A program made the translations under genes and the position numbers. Shown one piece after another: positions 23,770 through 34,480 of a stretch of DNA of 64,000 nt (positions are counted from its first letter, which is position 1; each line of letters starts with the position of its first letter). The stretch is taken from contig JARHVA010002427.1 of NCBI GenBank assembly GCA_037957365.1, positions 124,001 through 188,000 of the forward strand, written 5' to 3'. A model generated the notes under the pieces. The model was not told where the DNA came from, searched no databases, and worked only from the letters and a program-made list of their open reading frames with translations. The DNA comes from Torreya grandis. Its lineage: Eukaryota > Streptophyta > Pinopsida > Cupressales > Taxaceae.

Positions 23770-24080
23770 AGTTATATCCCAACCTTCCACATGGGTTATT
23801 GATAGTAGTGCATCACACCACATCACTTCATCATAGGGTATATCCTTATATTTGGAAGCTTGTTCTATGCCTTCCATTTTATTGGGTGATGATACTTAAA
23901 TAGAAGAAAGTGGGAGTGGATTAGTTGAACTGAATGATGAAACATTTCATGATGTTCTATATGTTCTCTCTTTATCCACCAATCTCATATCTATCTATCA
24001 GATCACTCACATCATTTCAAGTAAGACAGTTAAGTTCACACCCAATTCCATGGTTACTATAAAATAAAATAGTGATTTCA
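23770..24080 (+). pseudogene. Copia protease domain
   Basis: WVIDSSASHHITSS at about 23793-23835 is the copia protease active site, with the Gly of D-S-G changed to Ser. LVELNDETFHDVLYVLSLST gives the conserved end block (xDVLYVPxLxxNLLSI type), and ISIYQIT follows. It would separate gag from the enzymes. Stops are present. Confidence 0.85.
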
Positions 24081-24149
24081 TTATTGCATTTGGAAAATTA
24101 GATCACCTGTCATGATTGTATACTTTCTCACATTTTTCACTTGATTAAC

Positions 24150-25020
24150 CCTCTACTTCACTGCTCACTCATTTGGATGAGGTGTGTAAATTATGGCATT
24201 AACAATTTGACCATATCAACTATCTACTTAGATCATCTTAGTCATCATGACATGGTTTTAGGGTTACCATTAGTCAAGTTTTCTGACAAAATTTATTAGG
24301 GTTGCATATTTGGTAAGTATCCTAAGGATAAGTATGACAAGGGAAAATCACAGAGAGATAAATAGATATTGGAGATTATCCATAATGACATTGTTGGCCT
24401 ATTTCCAAAACTATTATTAAATAGGAATAAATACATGCTTACTTTCATTGATGACTATTTAAGGTATACTTGGGTGCAGTTTTTTAAGTAAAAATATGAG
24501 GTATTTTTTAGGACTTCAAGGCACTTTTAGAGAAATAATCATGGAAATACATCAAGATTTTTCACACCAAAAATGGTGCTGAGTATGTCAATAACCATTT
24601 TGATAAATTATGTATATCATAGGGGATTGAACTATAGCATACAATTCCATATAGTCCTCAAGAAAATGTATTTTAAGGAATGTCTAATTATATGCTACAT
24701 TCCAAGTCTCTTACACCTCAATATTGGTTTGAGTCCTTCAATTATGTATGTTATATCCATAATCAAGTTCTTCATAGATCATTAAAGGGAGACACTCGTT
24801 TTAAAGTTTGGAGTATTTAAAAACTCATAGTGAAGAACTTACGAGTGTTTGGTTATCCTATTATGGCTCATATTCTAAAGAATAAACATAAGGAAATGGA
24901 ACCTTAGAGTCAGCCTTATATATTCATTGGATATCTTTAGGGTATTAAGGGATACATGATTCTCCATCCCACTACTCATGAGTTTTTCATTAAGAAGACT
25001 ATTTATTTTTTAGAGGGTCC
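24150..25020 (+). pseudogene. Copia integrase domain
   Basis: The zinc domain (KLWHxQFDHINY, then GCIFGKYPKDKYDKGKSQ) precedes the core. In the core, IHNDIVGLFPK and YMLTFIDDYLRYTWVQFF hold the first catalytic region. HTKNGAEYVNNHFDKLC holds the second, with the expected Asp of DNGGEY replaced by Lys. YSPQENV marks the third, with the downstream Glu lost. The C-terminal half (VFGYPIMAHI, IFIGYL, TTHEFFIKKTIYFLE) is readable in one frame with stops. Confidence 0.88.
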
Positions 25021-25029
25021 TTAAGAATC

Positions 25030-25270
25030 CACACTTGACATATCTCCACCTTCCTTAGATGCATTGGGGTTTGACTATAGTTATAATGATTCTAGTTATG
25101 ATGATGAGAGTAGTGATGAGGATTCCCCTCCTCTTAAAATATCCTCAAAAGATGAGGAATACCCTCCTAACTCTTTGATCACTAGTCTTATTTGGGCTAG
25201 ACAAACACTACAAAGTGTTGTTAAATGGGTTGGATATCCATTAGATAATAGTCAAAACCATTCAAAATTA
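25030..25270 (+). pseudogene. Integrase-RT hinge of the copia polyprotein
   Basis: An open frame at 25064-25270. An acidic segment (YDDESSDEDSPPLK) is followed by WARQTLQSVVKWVGYPLDN, the typical copia hinge of form WxxxTLxxxGxxxGxP. It contributes no catalysis. This is one of the few uninterrupted stretches of the element. Confidence 0.8.
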
Positions 25271-25329
25271 TAGGATATCCCACATTATTTAATTTCATCC
25301 ATTTATAATCTATAATCATTTTTGTGGCA

Positions 25330-26190
25330 TTAGGCACTCCTGAGTGGGATACTACTATTGAATAAGAGTATGATTCCTTTCAGAGGAACAAACCTTAGTA
25401 CTTAGTCCTTCTTTCTAAGAAAATAAAAATTGTTCAATGTAGGTTGATTTACCAAACAAATTTTTCATAAGATAGGTCTATAGACAAGTTCAAATCATGT
25501 TTGGTAGCAAACATTTTTTCTCAGGTACCTAGAATTGTCTATAGTTATATGTTTGCCCTAGTTACCAAAATTAACTCAATATGACTAACTCTTGATATTA
25601 CCATAGCACATCACTAAGATGTTCATTAGATGGATGAGAAGAGTTCATTTCTTCATAGTGACCTCAAAGATTAAATATACATGGAATAACCACAAAGATT
25701 TATGGAAGATTATTCCTTAGTTTACAAACTTTAGAAATCTATCTATGGCATCAAATAAGCTCCTCAAACTTGGTATGCCAAGATGGACTCATTTAGTCTT
25801 TTGGTTGGGTTCATCAGATGCCATTTTGATCTAAATGTATACATTTTATGGTGAGATGATTCACTATTGATTCTGGTTCTCTATGTGGAAGACCTATTAA
25901 TCATAAGGAATTATTCATCCACCATCACTGTAGTGAAAATTCATTTGTCTAATAGGTTCTCAATGATTAACTTGGGCTTATTGCATTACTTCATTGAGAT
26001 TGAAATTTTTCAATATGACTCCATGATCACTATTGCATAATCCAAATATGTTATTGGTTTGCTTGCATAGTTTTAAATGGATGACTATAATTGAGATTTG
26101 GGTCCTTTTCTATCTAGTGTTAATATTGAGGTTGATTGTCTATCTCCTTTGGTTGATGATGCATCATATAAAAAAAAATTGGTAGTCTCA
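25330..26190 (+). pseudogene. Copia reverse transcriptase
   Basis: RT blocks in order: a WxxxxxxExxSF-like start near 25350, KFKSCLVAN, SSFLHSDLKD, GIKxAPQTWYAKMD, then LYVEDLLIIRN at about 25880-25915. In the last, the catalytic YVDD has become YVED. NLGLLHYFIEIEI follows. Stops occur throughout, so no active enzyme can be made. Confidence 0.88.
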
Positions 26191-26500
26191 TCTACCTTAC
26201 ACACACAAGACCTGATATTTCATATTTAGTGTGCATGGTCTCCAAATTCATGCAGTAACCACATGAGCTACATTGGAAATCATCTAAATGGATTCTCCAC
26301 TATATTCAAGGCACTCATAATTTTAGGATTCACAATGGAGTGGGCATTTAAATAAACTTAATTGGATATATAAATTGCGATTGGGATAGATATATTGAGA
26401 ACCATAGTCTAATTTATGTTATTATTTCTCCCTTAATTCAGGTCTGATTAGTTGGTCAAACAAGAATCAAAATGTTATTACTTTATCTTATACATAGGCA
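26191..26500 (+). pseudogene. Copia RNase H remnant
   Basis: A LTHTRPDI-type block leads to PHELHWKSSKWILHYIQGTH and IGYINCDWDRYIENH, the DSDWAGD-type RNase H motif in copia elements, then LVGQTRIKM. The minus-strand frame at 26483-26815 overlaps its end and the 3' UTR and is not considered a gene. Confidence 0.8.
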
Positions 26501-26943
26501 AAATAGAAATGATCTAATAGTGTTTCCATTGAGGATATTTATTTTTATTGGATTCTCACTGATATTGGCATCTAGTTTTGATGACCAACAGTCATCTTCT
26601 GTGACAACCAAAGCATAATCTAGATCTGTAGGAATCCAATCCTCCATCAATAGACTAAGCATATCAAGATTCACATGTATTTTATTTAGAATCTCATCCA
26701 TGAGTAATTCATTGATCTCTATTACATCTAGATAATGGAATAAATTTTTGATATATTCACCAAACCCTTCACTAAGATAAAGTATCTTTATTTGTGAGCT
26801 CTTTTGTGGGTTCAAGTAGCTCCATCATCCTCCTCTATGAGGTAATTTTGTTGTAATTTGGTATCTCATTAGGCCTTTTTATCAAGACCCAATTATTATA
26901 CCCACCTAAGCTACACTTAAGTGGGGTAAGGGGGTGGGGAAGA
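26501..26943 (+). other. Copia 3' untranslated region and polypurine tract
   Basis: Untranslated sequence whose last 80 bp match the copia-type end at 868-960. A purine stretch (AAGGGGGTGGGGAAGA, about 26927-26943) abuts the 3' LTR. Confidence 0.65.
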
Positions 26944-27262
26944 GGTTAGTGTAGGTTTTTATTCCATTTACTTGTTTTTCCCTACACATTTTTATTTAGC
27001 TTTTTTAGGTGTCTTGTAGGTCATTATGAAAGATAATCCCATATTCATGAGGAAGTAAAGATATGTTTATCTTTCACCTATATAATTTACCTTCCTAAAT
27101 ATTTAATGGATAATGGTGTTAATTATAATATTTCAATCTTTTGATTGTGGAGCAATTACTTCTTTCTAGCTCATGTTTGATTTTGTTAATACATATAGGT
27201 AACTTCTTCATGCATTTAACTATATCTAGTAGATCCTCAATTGTGTCCCACTCTAAGATCAA
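26944..27262 (+). repeat. 3' LTR of the copia element
   Basis: It starts GGTTAGTGTAGG (TG decayed to GG) and is colinear with 21053-21367. It ends near a CTAAGATCA stretch. Confidence 0.85.
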
Positions 27263-28019
27263 TACTATTTCAATAATATTTGTAAATAGTTCTTAAATTT
27301 TTATTTTTTTTACCTTCTCATTATATTGATCAATTTGGTTACTCCTTTTAATTGATTTCACCATACATGAAACATAACAAGTAACAACTATCATGATGTA
27401 CTGTAAAATGAAGTACCTAAGAGATATATCCATATTAAACATGTTTATAGAAAAAGGTAAATAATAATTTTTAAATTTTTAACACTTTGAAATCAGAATT
27501 CAAAAAATATTAAATCATGAAACCATAAGTCAATTGGGGATTTGAGACCAAAGGTCAGGTTGACCACAATGTGTGAAATGAAGAAAACGCAATATAAAGT
27601 GATTGGATGAGAAATTTTGGAATCTAAAACATGTTTTTATTAAAATAAATAAATGAGATTAACCCATAAAAATAGGGAAACAAAAGTATAGTGTACTTCC
27701 AATAGGTCTAGATTTACTAAAATAAATTTACATAATCGATATGATATTTTAGCAAACAAAATGAGGTTTTTTAGATTAACAACCTAAGTATAAAATATAT
27801 ATGAGTAATTTTTAAATGGATCTATTTGGAGGAAAAAATGTGTCAATCAATTAAAAATTAACTTAAAAGCATATGAACATGAAGCCCTTGTAACCAGAAG
27901 AGTGTAAACCCTAGGGCAAAGTTTCAAATCATAAAATTAATTAGATCAAGATAAAAACCTAGAAGCTTGAAACCCCTATATTATAAAAAAAAATCATCCA
28001 CATAAATCAAGTTCACTAA
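27263..28019. other. A/T-rich non-coding DNA
   Basis: No domain, repeat partner or RNA gene seen. It lies between the copia LTR and the inner end of a minus-strand LTR, and may belong to that LTR's element or to the lost 5' part of the chromovirus. Confidence 0.4.
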
Positions 28020-29340
28020 ATTTTTAACCCTAAAATCTAGATCAGGGAATCTAGGGTTAAAAGGGGTAGAGATAGCCTGGGACACAAGGATGGTAGACTA
28101 TCTCTATAGCAGGACAATTAATTTTCAAACTTAGATAAACATATACTAAATTCATTAAGCTGGGATATTCTAAAAATATAAATTACAACTATTTTATATA
28201 TTGTAATGATAATGAAAACAAGATAGTTGGTTTTGATGCTAATATAAATTTGGATATGGAATAGAAAATAATAAAACTATAAGTTGATTATGGATCAATC
28301 ATTAGATTCTAGATTAATAATTTTATGACCTTTCACATTTTCATCAACCTCAAATGGTTACATATTCACTTATGTCTAACCTAGATATAGGAATCTTATA
28401 TCAAATACCTAGTAGATCTAGTTATAACCACCTAGAATATTTTGGGTTTTGTGTCACCTTTACTTTGGTTTTATTAGATATGGATCATGGGTTATCACTC
28501 CTTGTCAAATAGAAAAACCCTAGCTCTTCATATTCATACTAGATATGGGAAAAATGGGTTAGTGGGCACATGGTGTCGAGCTTTTGTAAATACCCCTATG
28601 TCAATGAGCATTACCTACATATCTAATATTTCAAATAGGGCCTCAAATTTATGTAGTTCCCTACATGATGGCTTGTGTGTGTATAAAGATGAAATGTATG
28701 ACAAGCAAGTACATATAGTCGCCTAACTTGTAACTTAGAAAATTTGGCTCATGGGATGCTCTTTTAGTAATTTATACCTATAGATGTGTTTTCATTATGA
28801 CTGATATGGAAAAAAGAGAAAATATGGAATCTTTTCTCACTATAATGCTTGATAGAATATTTTTTATAAGTTTTTTGGTAAGTTGTTTGGTATGTGCTAG
28901 ATATGTGTTAGGTGATGAATGAATGAGGATTGATTGTGTATTTATACCAATCCTTTTATAGAAAATATATTATTAAATCACTTAGGCTAACCATAATAAT
29001 ACACTTCATTTATAAATGAGATGACTTTAGGGCAATGGACACTTACATTGGAATAGGACACTAGCATCGACATAGGCATCTAACTAACAAGCAAGAAAAT
29101 AAACACACATTTAAAACATGTAGAAACATAAGATAAATAGGTTTATAAAATTATAATCATGATATAAGGTTGGATTCATCAAAATAATATTGGTTGAACT
29201 AAGAGATAAGTAGGCACAAAGAGATAGTGTATGTGATCCTTTTGATAGTAAAAGATCTAAAAGCTAAAGGTACATCCATAGTATGTATTTTCCAATTTTA
29301 CAAGACTAAGGTGATATATAATTCATAAATAGTGTCTACA
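28020..29340 (-). mobile_element. Third copy of the palindrome LTR, probably a solo LTR
   Basis: On the minus strand it starts at 29340 with TGTAGACACTATTT. It aligns along its length with 3325-4637 and with the reverse complement of 2087-3175. No polypurine tract flanks its start; instead gypsy gag coding sequence begins immediately at 29341, so this LTR inserted into that gag. Similarity to the other copies ends near 28020. With no internal region attached, a solo LTR or a 5' LTR remnant is most likely. Confidence 0.75.
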
Positions 29341-29660
29341 AGATTATATTCAACAATTATAAAATCTATCCTTATGGGTGGTTGACATCACTAAGAATAA
29401 CTTGACTGACATGTTCTTTAGGGGGCTCAAGGATAAAATCTAACTTAAGGTTCATATGTTTAATCCATAAATTATTTTTAAAGGCCATGCAGAGAAAAAT
29501 ATCTATTTAAAAAAAGGATTTCACTCATGGCCATGAACACAATTTCATAGTACCATCATTTCCACAACCTAAAATATTGACCGCTTAGCAAATCAAAGAG
29601 AAACATTCCAAAGGGTTATGTTTTGGCTATGAAATAAAGTGGATAAAAGGACATAATTTT
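29341..29660 (+). pseudogene. Chromovirus gag, C-terminal part
   Basis: NNLTDMFFRGLKDKI and LKVHMFNP (about 29395-29460) are the conserved end of the capsid domain in plant chromoviruses. At about 29620-29670, CFGYEIKWIKGHNFFK is a worn zinc knuckle. The 5' part of the gene is missing, cut by the LTR at 28020-29340. It is the upstream end of the host element whose second half starts at 43870. Confidence 0.75.
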
Positions 29661-29769
29661 TTTAAAATAAGTTGTTATACATTAAAGGTGTTAATAAATA
29701 TTATGATGATGATGAGGCTTAATATGAGTGTATGAAAGAACCAAAGGAATAATTTAAAGATTCTCACCC

Positions 29770-30200
29770 TACTATCTTTTGTCATTCCCTTTCAGGGATG
29801 AGTACTCCTCAAACTCTTCTGATGGTGGGAATACTCAAGAAATATAAGGTGACAATGTTGATTGACTTAGGTTATACTCATAACTTCATAAATAGTAATT
29901 TGGCTACTCATTTGAAATATTTTATTTATCTAGATCCATAATTTCATGTAATGAATGCAAATGGTAACATTATCAATTATTTTGGAAAATTCCATAGTAT
30001 CAAGATTTCCATGGGTGACTACCCAATTAATTATCTTATGTTTTATATTCCCATGGTTGGGGCTAAAATTATTTTGTGAGTGTAATTTATCATGACTTTG
30101 GGCACAACAAAGATGAATTTTAAGGAAATGCTCATGCACTTTCATTCTAAAGGTATGACATTTGAAATATGGGGATTACATGAAAATTCTTCTCAATTGG
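29770..30200 (+). pseudogene. Chromovirus protease domain
   Basis: VTMLIDLGYTHNFINSNLAT at about 29850-29910 is the retropepsin site of chromoviruses (LIDSGxTHNFI), with Ser changed to Leu. HVMNANGNII, INYLMFYIPM and LGTTKMNFKEMLMHF follow in the usual order. A 71-codon minus-strand frame here is a shadow. Few stops interrupt it. Confidence 0.85.
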
Positions 30201-30289
30201 TTAGTTAACATAAAATGACAAACATTATTAAAAATGGGGTGAAAGGATTTATAACATGGTTGTTTTCTTTATAATTTCATCTAGCATGT

Positions 30290-30666
30290 GTCTACATACC
30301 TTAATTTACAAATGATTCTTGATGACCATCCAATAGCTTTTGGTGCAATGCCATAAGACTAATTCCATGTAGCACACCACTAAACATTAGATCATACAAG
30401 TATTCATATGCTCAAAAAGTGAAGTTAAAAAGATGGTACATGAGATGTTAGAGGCAAGTATTATCTGACATAGTCAAAGTGAATATTCTTCCCTAATGGT
30501 CATGGTGTAGAATAAGGATGATAATTGGAGGATGTACACCAATTACAGATAACTCAATAAGTACACTATCAAATATAAGTTCTCTATTCTATTAATTAAT
30601 GATTATTTAGATGAATTACATTTTTTTGTTTGTTTTACCAAACTAAATCTTCATTTTGGGTATTAT
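30290..30666 (+). pseudogene. Chromovirus RT, N-terminal half, interrupted
   Basis: Blocks include MVHEMLEASII, SQSEYSSLMVMV, KDDNWRMYTNYR, KYKFSILLINDYLDELHFFV and finally FTKLNLHFGYY. The last is the KLDLRSGYHQI motif, and it breaks off at 30666. The next sequence is the LTR of another element. The reading frame resumes with the following residues of the same RT motif at 43870. Confidence 0.9.
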
Positions 30667-33254
30667 TGGCCATTTTTGGCCCACAAACTAAGATTTTACC
30701 TAGATAGAGAAGCTAAGTAGAGTTCCTGATCTATAAATGATTAAAAGATGGTAAGAACAAGCTTTAAAGATCTAAATTATCATAGGATGTCATGTAGAAA
30801 TGAATATACTAGCTTGATTATGCATTTAATAAGTATGCTCAAGAATCCTTCCAGAGCTGAAAGATTATATTGATAGGAATTTATTTATGCCAAGATCATC
30901 CTCTACAAATTTCATGACTTGATGATATTTATATCTCAAGTTACAAGAATTTAAAGTTGAAATAGTAATTTGGGATAGGTGCATGGACATCAAGTCCAAG
31001 CTTTGGAAAATAGCCATTTAAATTTAAATGTTCTTAGGTTAGAATCAAATCTAATAAGTGTCAAGATAATGGGATATTAGATCAAAATCCAATAGCAAGT
31101 AGTGATCTAATAGATGTCAGTGGGTCCCAAAGATCTAATGATGCACATTCGATAAAATACCTAAGATCAGCAGTCAGCATCAAGTCAAAAGCTTAGCATG
31201 AACATGTAACTGATAAGTGGCATGATCTCATGAGCCTATAGTAGATCTAATGGTGGATATTAATTGATAAGGTTAGTGGGTCTAGGTACATCAATGGTGC
31301 ATGTGAAGTTGTATAAGGTAAATCTAATGATGAGTGATGAGTCAACAAGTCAATAGATCCCAAAGATAAATGAAAAGCTATCAAGTGTCTCAAGCACATT
31401 AAATTAAAAGAGGATATATGGCTTGCATTCATTCTTATAGATCAATATTAATAGTACATGAGAGGTCAAAGATTCAAAAGGATCTTAAAGAATGAATGTA
31501 TAGCTGATAGTTGGCATAATATGAGAATCCCAGATCAAGATCAATGGCCAATATGAAGGTTAAAGGTTCTATAATCTTGAAGTCCTAGATTAAGATCAAT
31601 AGCTAAAACTAAAGGTTAAAGTTATGAGACTTTTACTAGAGTTTGAAACATGATCCAAGTTGAACTAAAGGAAATACTTTAAAAACATATGTCACCATTA
31701 GAGCTCAATTGAGCATCCATTAAACATGGGACATACCTATATAATCCAAGTCATTAATAATGAATCGCCAACACCATTAAAGCTTAGTATGAACCTCTAG
31801 TTTGAAGATTTATAACATGCAAGGTCCATCTTCTGGGGTTACAGTATTATTCTTTTAGTATGTTTGGTTTTCCTTTAAATAATATATGTGCATATAATGA
31901 GTCCTTAATTCCTTCAAGGTTCAAAGGCAAAATGGGTATATTTAGACTAAATAAAAGCTATGCAACCTATAAGATTTTTATCGATATATAGTAGTTATAT
32001 GAAAACCAATAAATTATATTAGTTTTAAATCTATAATAGAGACCTATGCTTAGATGGAGTAGGGGAAGATATATAGTTATGTAAAAATGTATCATCTATC
32101 AACATGGCTATATCCTTGATAGATAGGTACCTATAACCACTTAAATTAGACATGGTGATGGATTTTTTAGGCCCAAGGATATAAGTACCTTTCCCTCATA
32201 ATGAATCAAGTGGAGATGGAGTGGAGAATTAAAACAAAGAGAGTTGGTGGTTGGAGAATTTGTTGGAGCATTGATTCTATTCAGATCTTAAAGATATTTT
32301 CTCCAACAAACTTAGTCGTGACTCATCATAAAAAACAAACCCTTGTCTTCTAGTGGATATCTCATCCAATGAGTAATATTGAAGATTATTGGAGGAAAAT
32401 GAATGTTCGCTTATGGATACAAGATTAACCCTAATTAGAAGAAGGCATGCATACAAAAATAATCAATGAACTACCACTACATTTCTTGATCATTAATTAC
32501 TCTTTCTCCATTATCCCATGCACGTTCCTCATCTCTCTCATTCCTATTATGCTATATATACATGTTTATAAGCCTTGAAATTCATCCCTCTCTTAGGCAT
32601 GACTAGAATCTACCACGATTGAGCTTTATAACATCTTGAGATAAATAGATAACTATTTTATATTTCATTGTTCTAGTATAGTGTGTTAATGTCAGTTTGA
32701 TTTGCATATGTGCTAGAAATCTCTCCCTTATCAATTCTTGATCTCACCTAGATACTAGTTATATTTATTATGTAGGTCATATTTAGTGTTTAATGTCATT
32801 TAATTAAAGATAACATGTGGATACATTGAGTAGTTAATGCTTGAATTAGACCTCTCCATCACTTCCCTTAGGTTTTAATCTCTTGGTGAACCTCTACATG
32901 AAATATTGACGCATAAATAACATTTATAAAAGTAGATTCAGTATTTTTCTTGTCTCATTAGTGTTTTTTAGAAGTTCAAGTAGAGTGGATAAGCAATCAA
33001 TTTAGGTGCATCACCAACATTGCTTAGATTTCCCTTTCAGTTATCTTTCTCTCACTTTTCCCCCAACAATTAGTAGGTTTTAATGGAAATGAGATAAGTG
33101 ATGCATCAGAGGATATAGCCTTGTTAAAAATATTAGAGGTCTAACCTAAGATTAGGTAACCCATAGCCTAGGATCATTCCTACATTGGACTAGATTTGAG
33201 TAAGGGACCTAAACAATCCTTTGCTCAACTAGGGTGCAATCTAGGTTTATAACA
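30667..33254 (+). repeat. 5' LTR of the 13.2-kb element
   Basis: It starts TGGCCATTTTTGGCCCA and ends ATAACA. It is colinear with 41280-43869, differing at roughly one site in seven in the stretch I compared. A TATA-like TATATATA is at 32553-32560; the 3' copy has lost it. The minus-strand frame at 31247-31432 has a counterpart at 41859-42044 simply because the LTRs are homologous. Confidence 0.92.
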
Positions 33255-33279
33255 ATTTAGGCATGCCTGGTGGGACCAA
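33255..33279 (+). promoter_or_regulatory. Probable primer-binding region of the 13.2-kb element
   Basis: TTTAGGCATGCCTGGTGGG starts about two bases after the LTR. It is nearly the same as the sequence after the Tat element 5' LTR (6999-7019). Confidence 0.55.
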
Positions 33280-33439
33280 TATCCAAAAGAGTGGAAAGAT
33301 TATTGGTTTGTCTTTCCTCTAATTAGCTTTTAGAAGCAATAAAGTTAGTACTAATGGCAAATCTAAATCAAATCTTCTATTTTTAAGCATATTGGGTATG
33401 TCTCATTGAATATTTTAATTAGTTCTTGCATCTCATTTG

Positions 33440-34480
33440 ACATATGAGGTTGATATGAATAGCTATGGTGAATACCCCTATCATTCACCTCATTATCATT
33501 AATTCCAATAGGATCCTCATGGTCCATATGAGCCTAATCAGCCTTACCAAGAGTTTTATCAAAGCTATAATGAGCCTCATCAATTTTGTCATGATATTTA
33601 TTATCAATAACATGGTTCTTACCTTCTTCATGATCTTTGTCAACCTTAACATTAGTATGGTGACTCATACCAATCCTATAATGATCCTCCTGATCAGTCA
33701 TGGTAGGAAAATGACATTCTTAAACATCCTACTCATATCCCAATCCTTTTGACATAAGCTTTAAAAATACTCTATTAGACTAGGAGAGGAATATGATAAA
33801 CATTGATACATTGAAGGGGTATGGGTGGGAAATTCTAAAATGTGTCATTAGAGGAGTTAGGACCTCAGTGCAATAGGAAAAGGAGTAGATGTATTTCACT
33901 AGGATAGGTTATTATATAAATAATGGTGACATGATTGACATAGATGTATTCATCTCCAAGATTGAGGGAAAGTTGGTAGCCCATGAAGAACATCAAACAC
34001 CTCATTACCCATCCTACCTTCCCTTGTTCACTCCATGTCAACCTCATGTTGAGATTTCTATCACCACTCATAAGCCCTCACAAAATGAGTGTCAAGGTCA
34101 TCATAGTTCTCCTCAAATCCTCTCAACCTTCCCCTAATCTAAACCTATCCAAGGGAGAGTCCAAGAGGAAATGTAAGTTTATGTTGAAAGAGTCAGCCAT
34201 CATGAGTAATCAAGGTCTGATTTTGAAGCCTCCCTTTCTAGGCAAATTGAATATATAGATAAAAATTTGTACCAAACATTGGTAGTTTCAAAGGCAACAT
34301 CACCTCAACTGTACATATCTCATTTCATTCCTCAATCCATAATTCATATTATTGTCATCAAATTGTCACCCTAAGACATTCTATGAAGCTCCTTCAATTT
34401 GATACAACATTGAATCATCCCTCAAGTTTGTAGGAACTTGTGAGAGAGATGACTCTTTAGGATTGAATACGGATAGCTCC
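33440..34480 (+). pseudogene. gag-like region of the 13.2-kb element
   Basis: From about 33452 a frame with a few stops reads NSYGEYPYHSPHYHQ-like, then PHGPYEPNQPYQEFYQSYNE and repeated Tyr/Gln/Pro/Asp-rich phrases. This is the composition of the N-terminus of many Tat- and Athila-type gag proteins. Later come an open stretch at 33889-34134 and SDFEASLSRQIEYIDKN with LYQTLVVSKAT near 34220-34290. I see no zinc knuckle or capsid core, so the gag call rests on composition and position after the primer site. The overlapping ORF at 33465-33752 is out of frame with it. Confidence 0.45.

Larger units (their letters stand above)
21053..27262 (+). mobile_element. Ty1/copia retrotransposon, non-functional
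   Basis: About 6.2 kb with short direct LTRs (about 315 bp each), a degenerate initiator-tRNA-type primer site, a polypurine tract and the copia domain order gag, protease, integrase, RT, RNase H. All domains carry stops. The element sits in minus-strand gypsy sequence. I could not find matching five-base target duplications. Confidence 0.92.

Noticed and set aside
26483..26815. Open 110-codon minus-strand frame as a possible gene
   Set aside because: It overlaps the copia RNase H end and 3' UTR on the other strand, shows no recognisable domain, and is of a length expected by chance in AT-rich DNA.
31247..31432. Similar minus-strand frames at 31247-31432 and 41859-42044 as a repeated gene
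   Set aside because: They lie at equivalent positions in the two LTRs of one element, so their similarity follows from the LTR pair.
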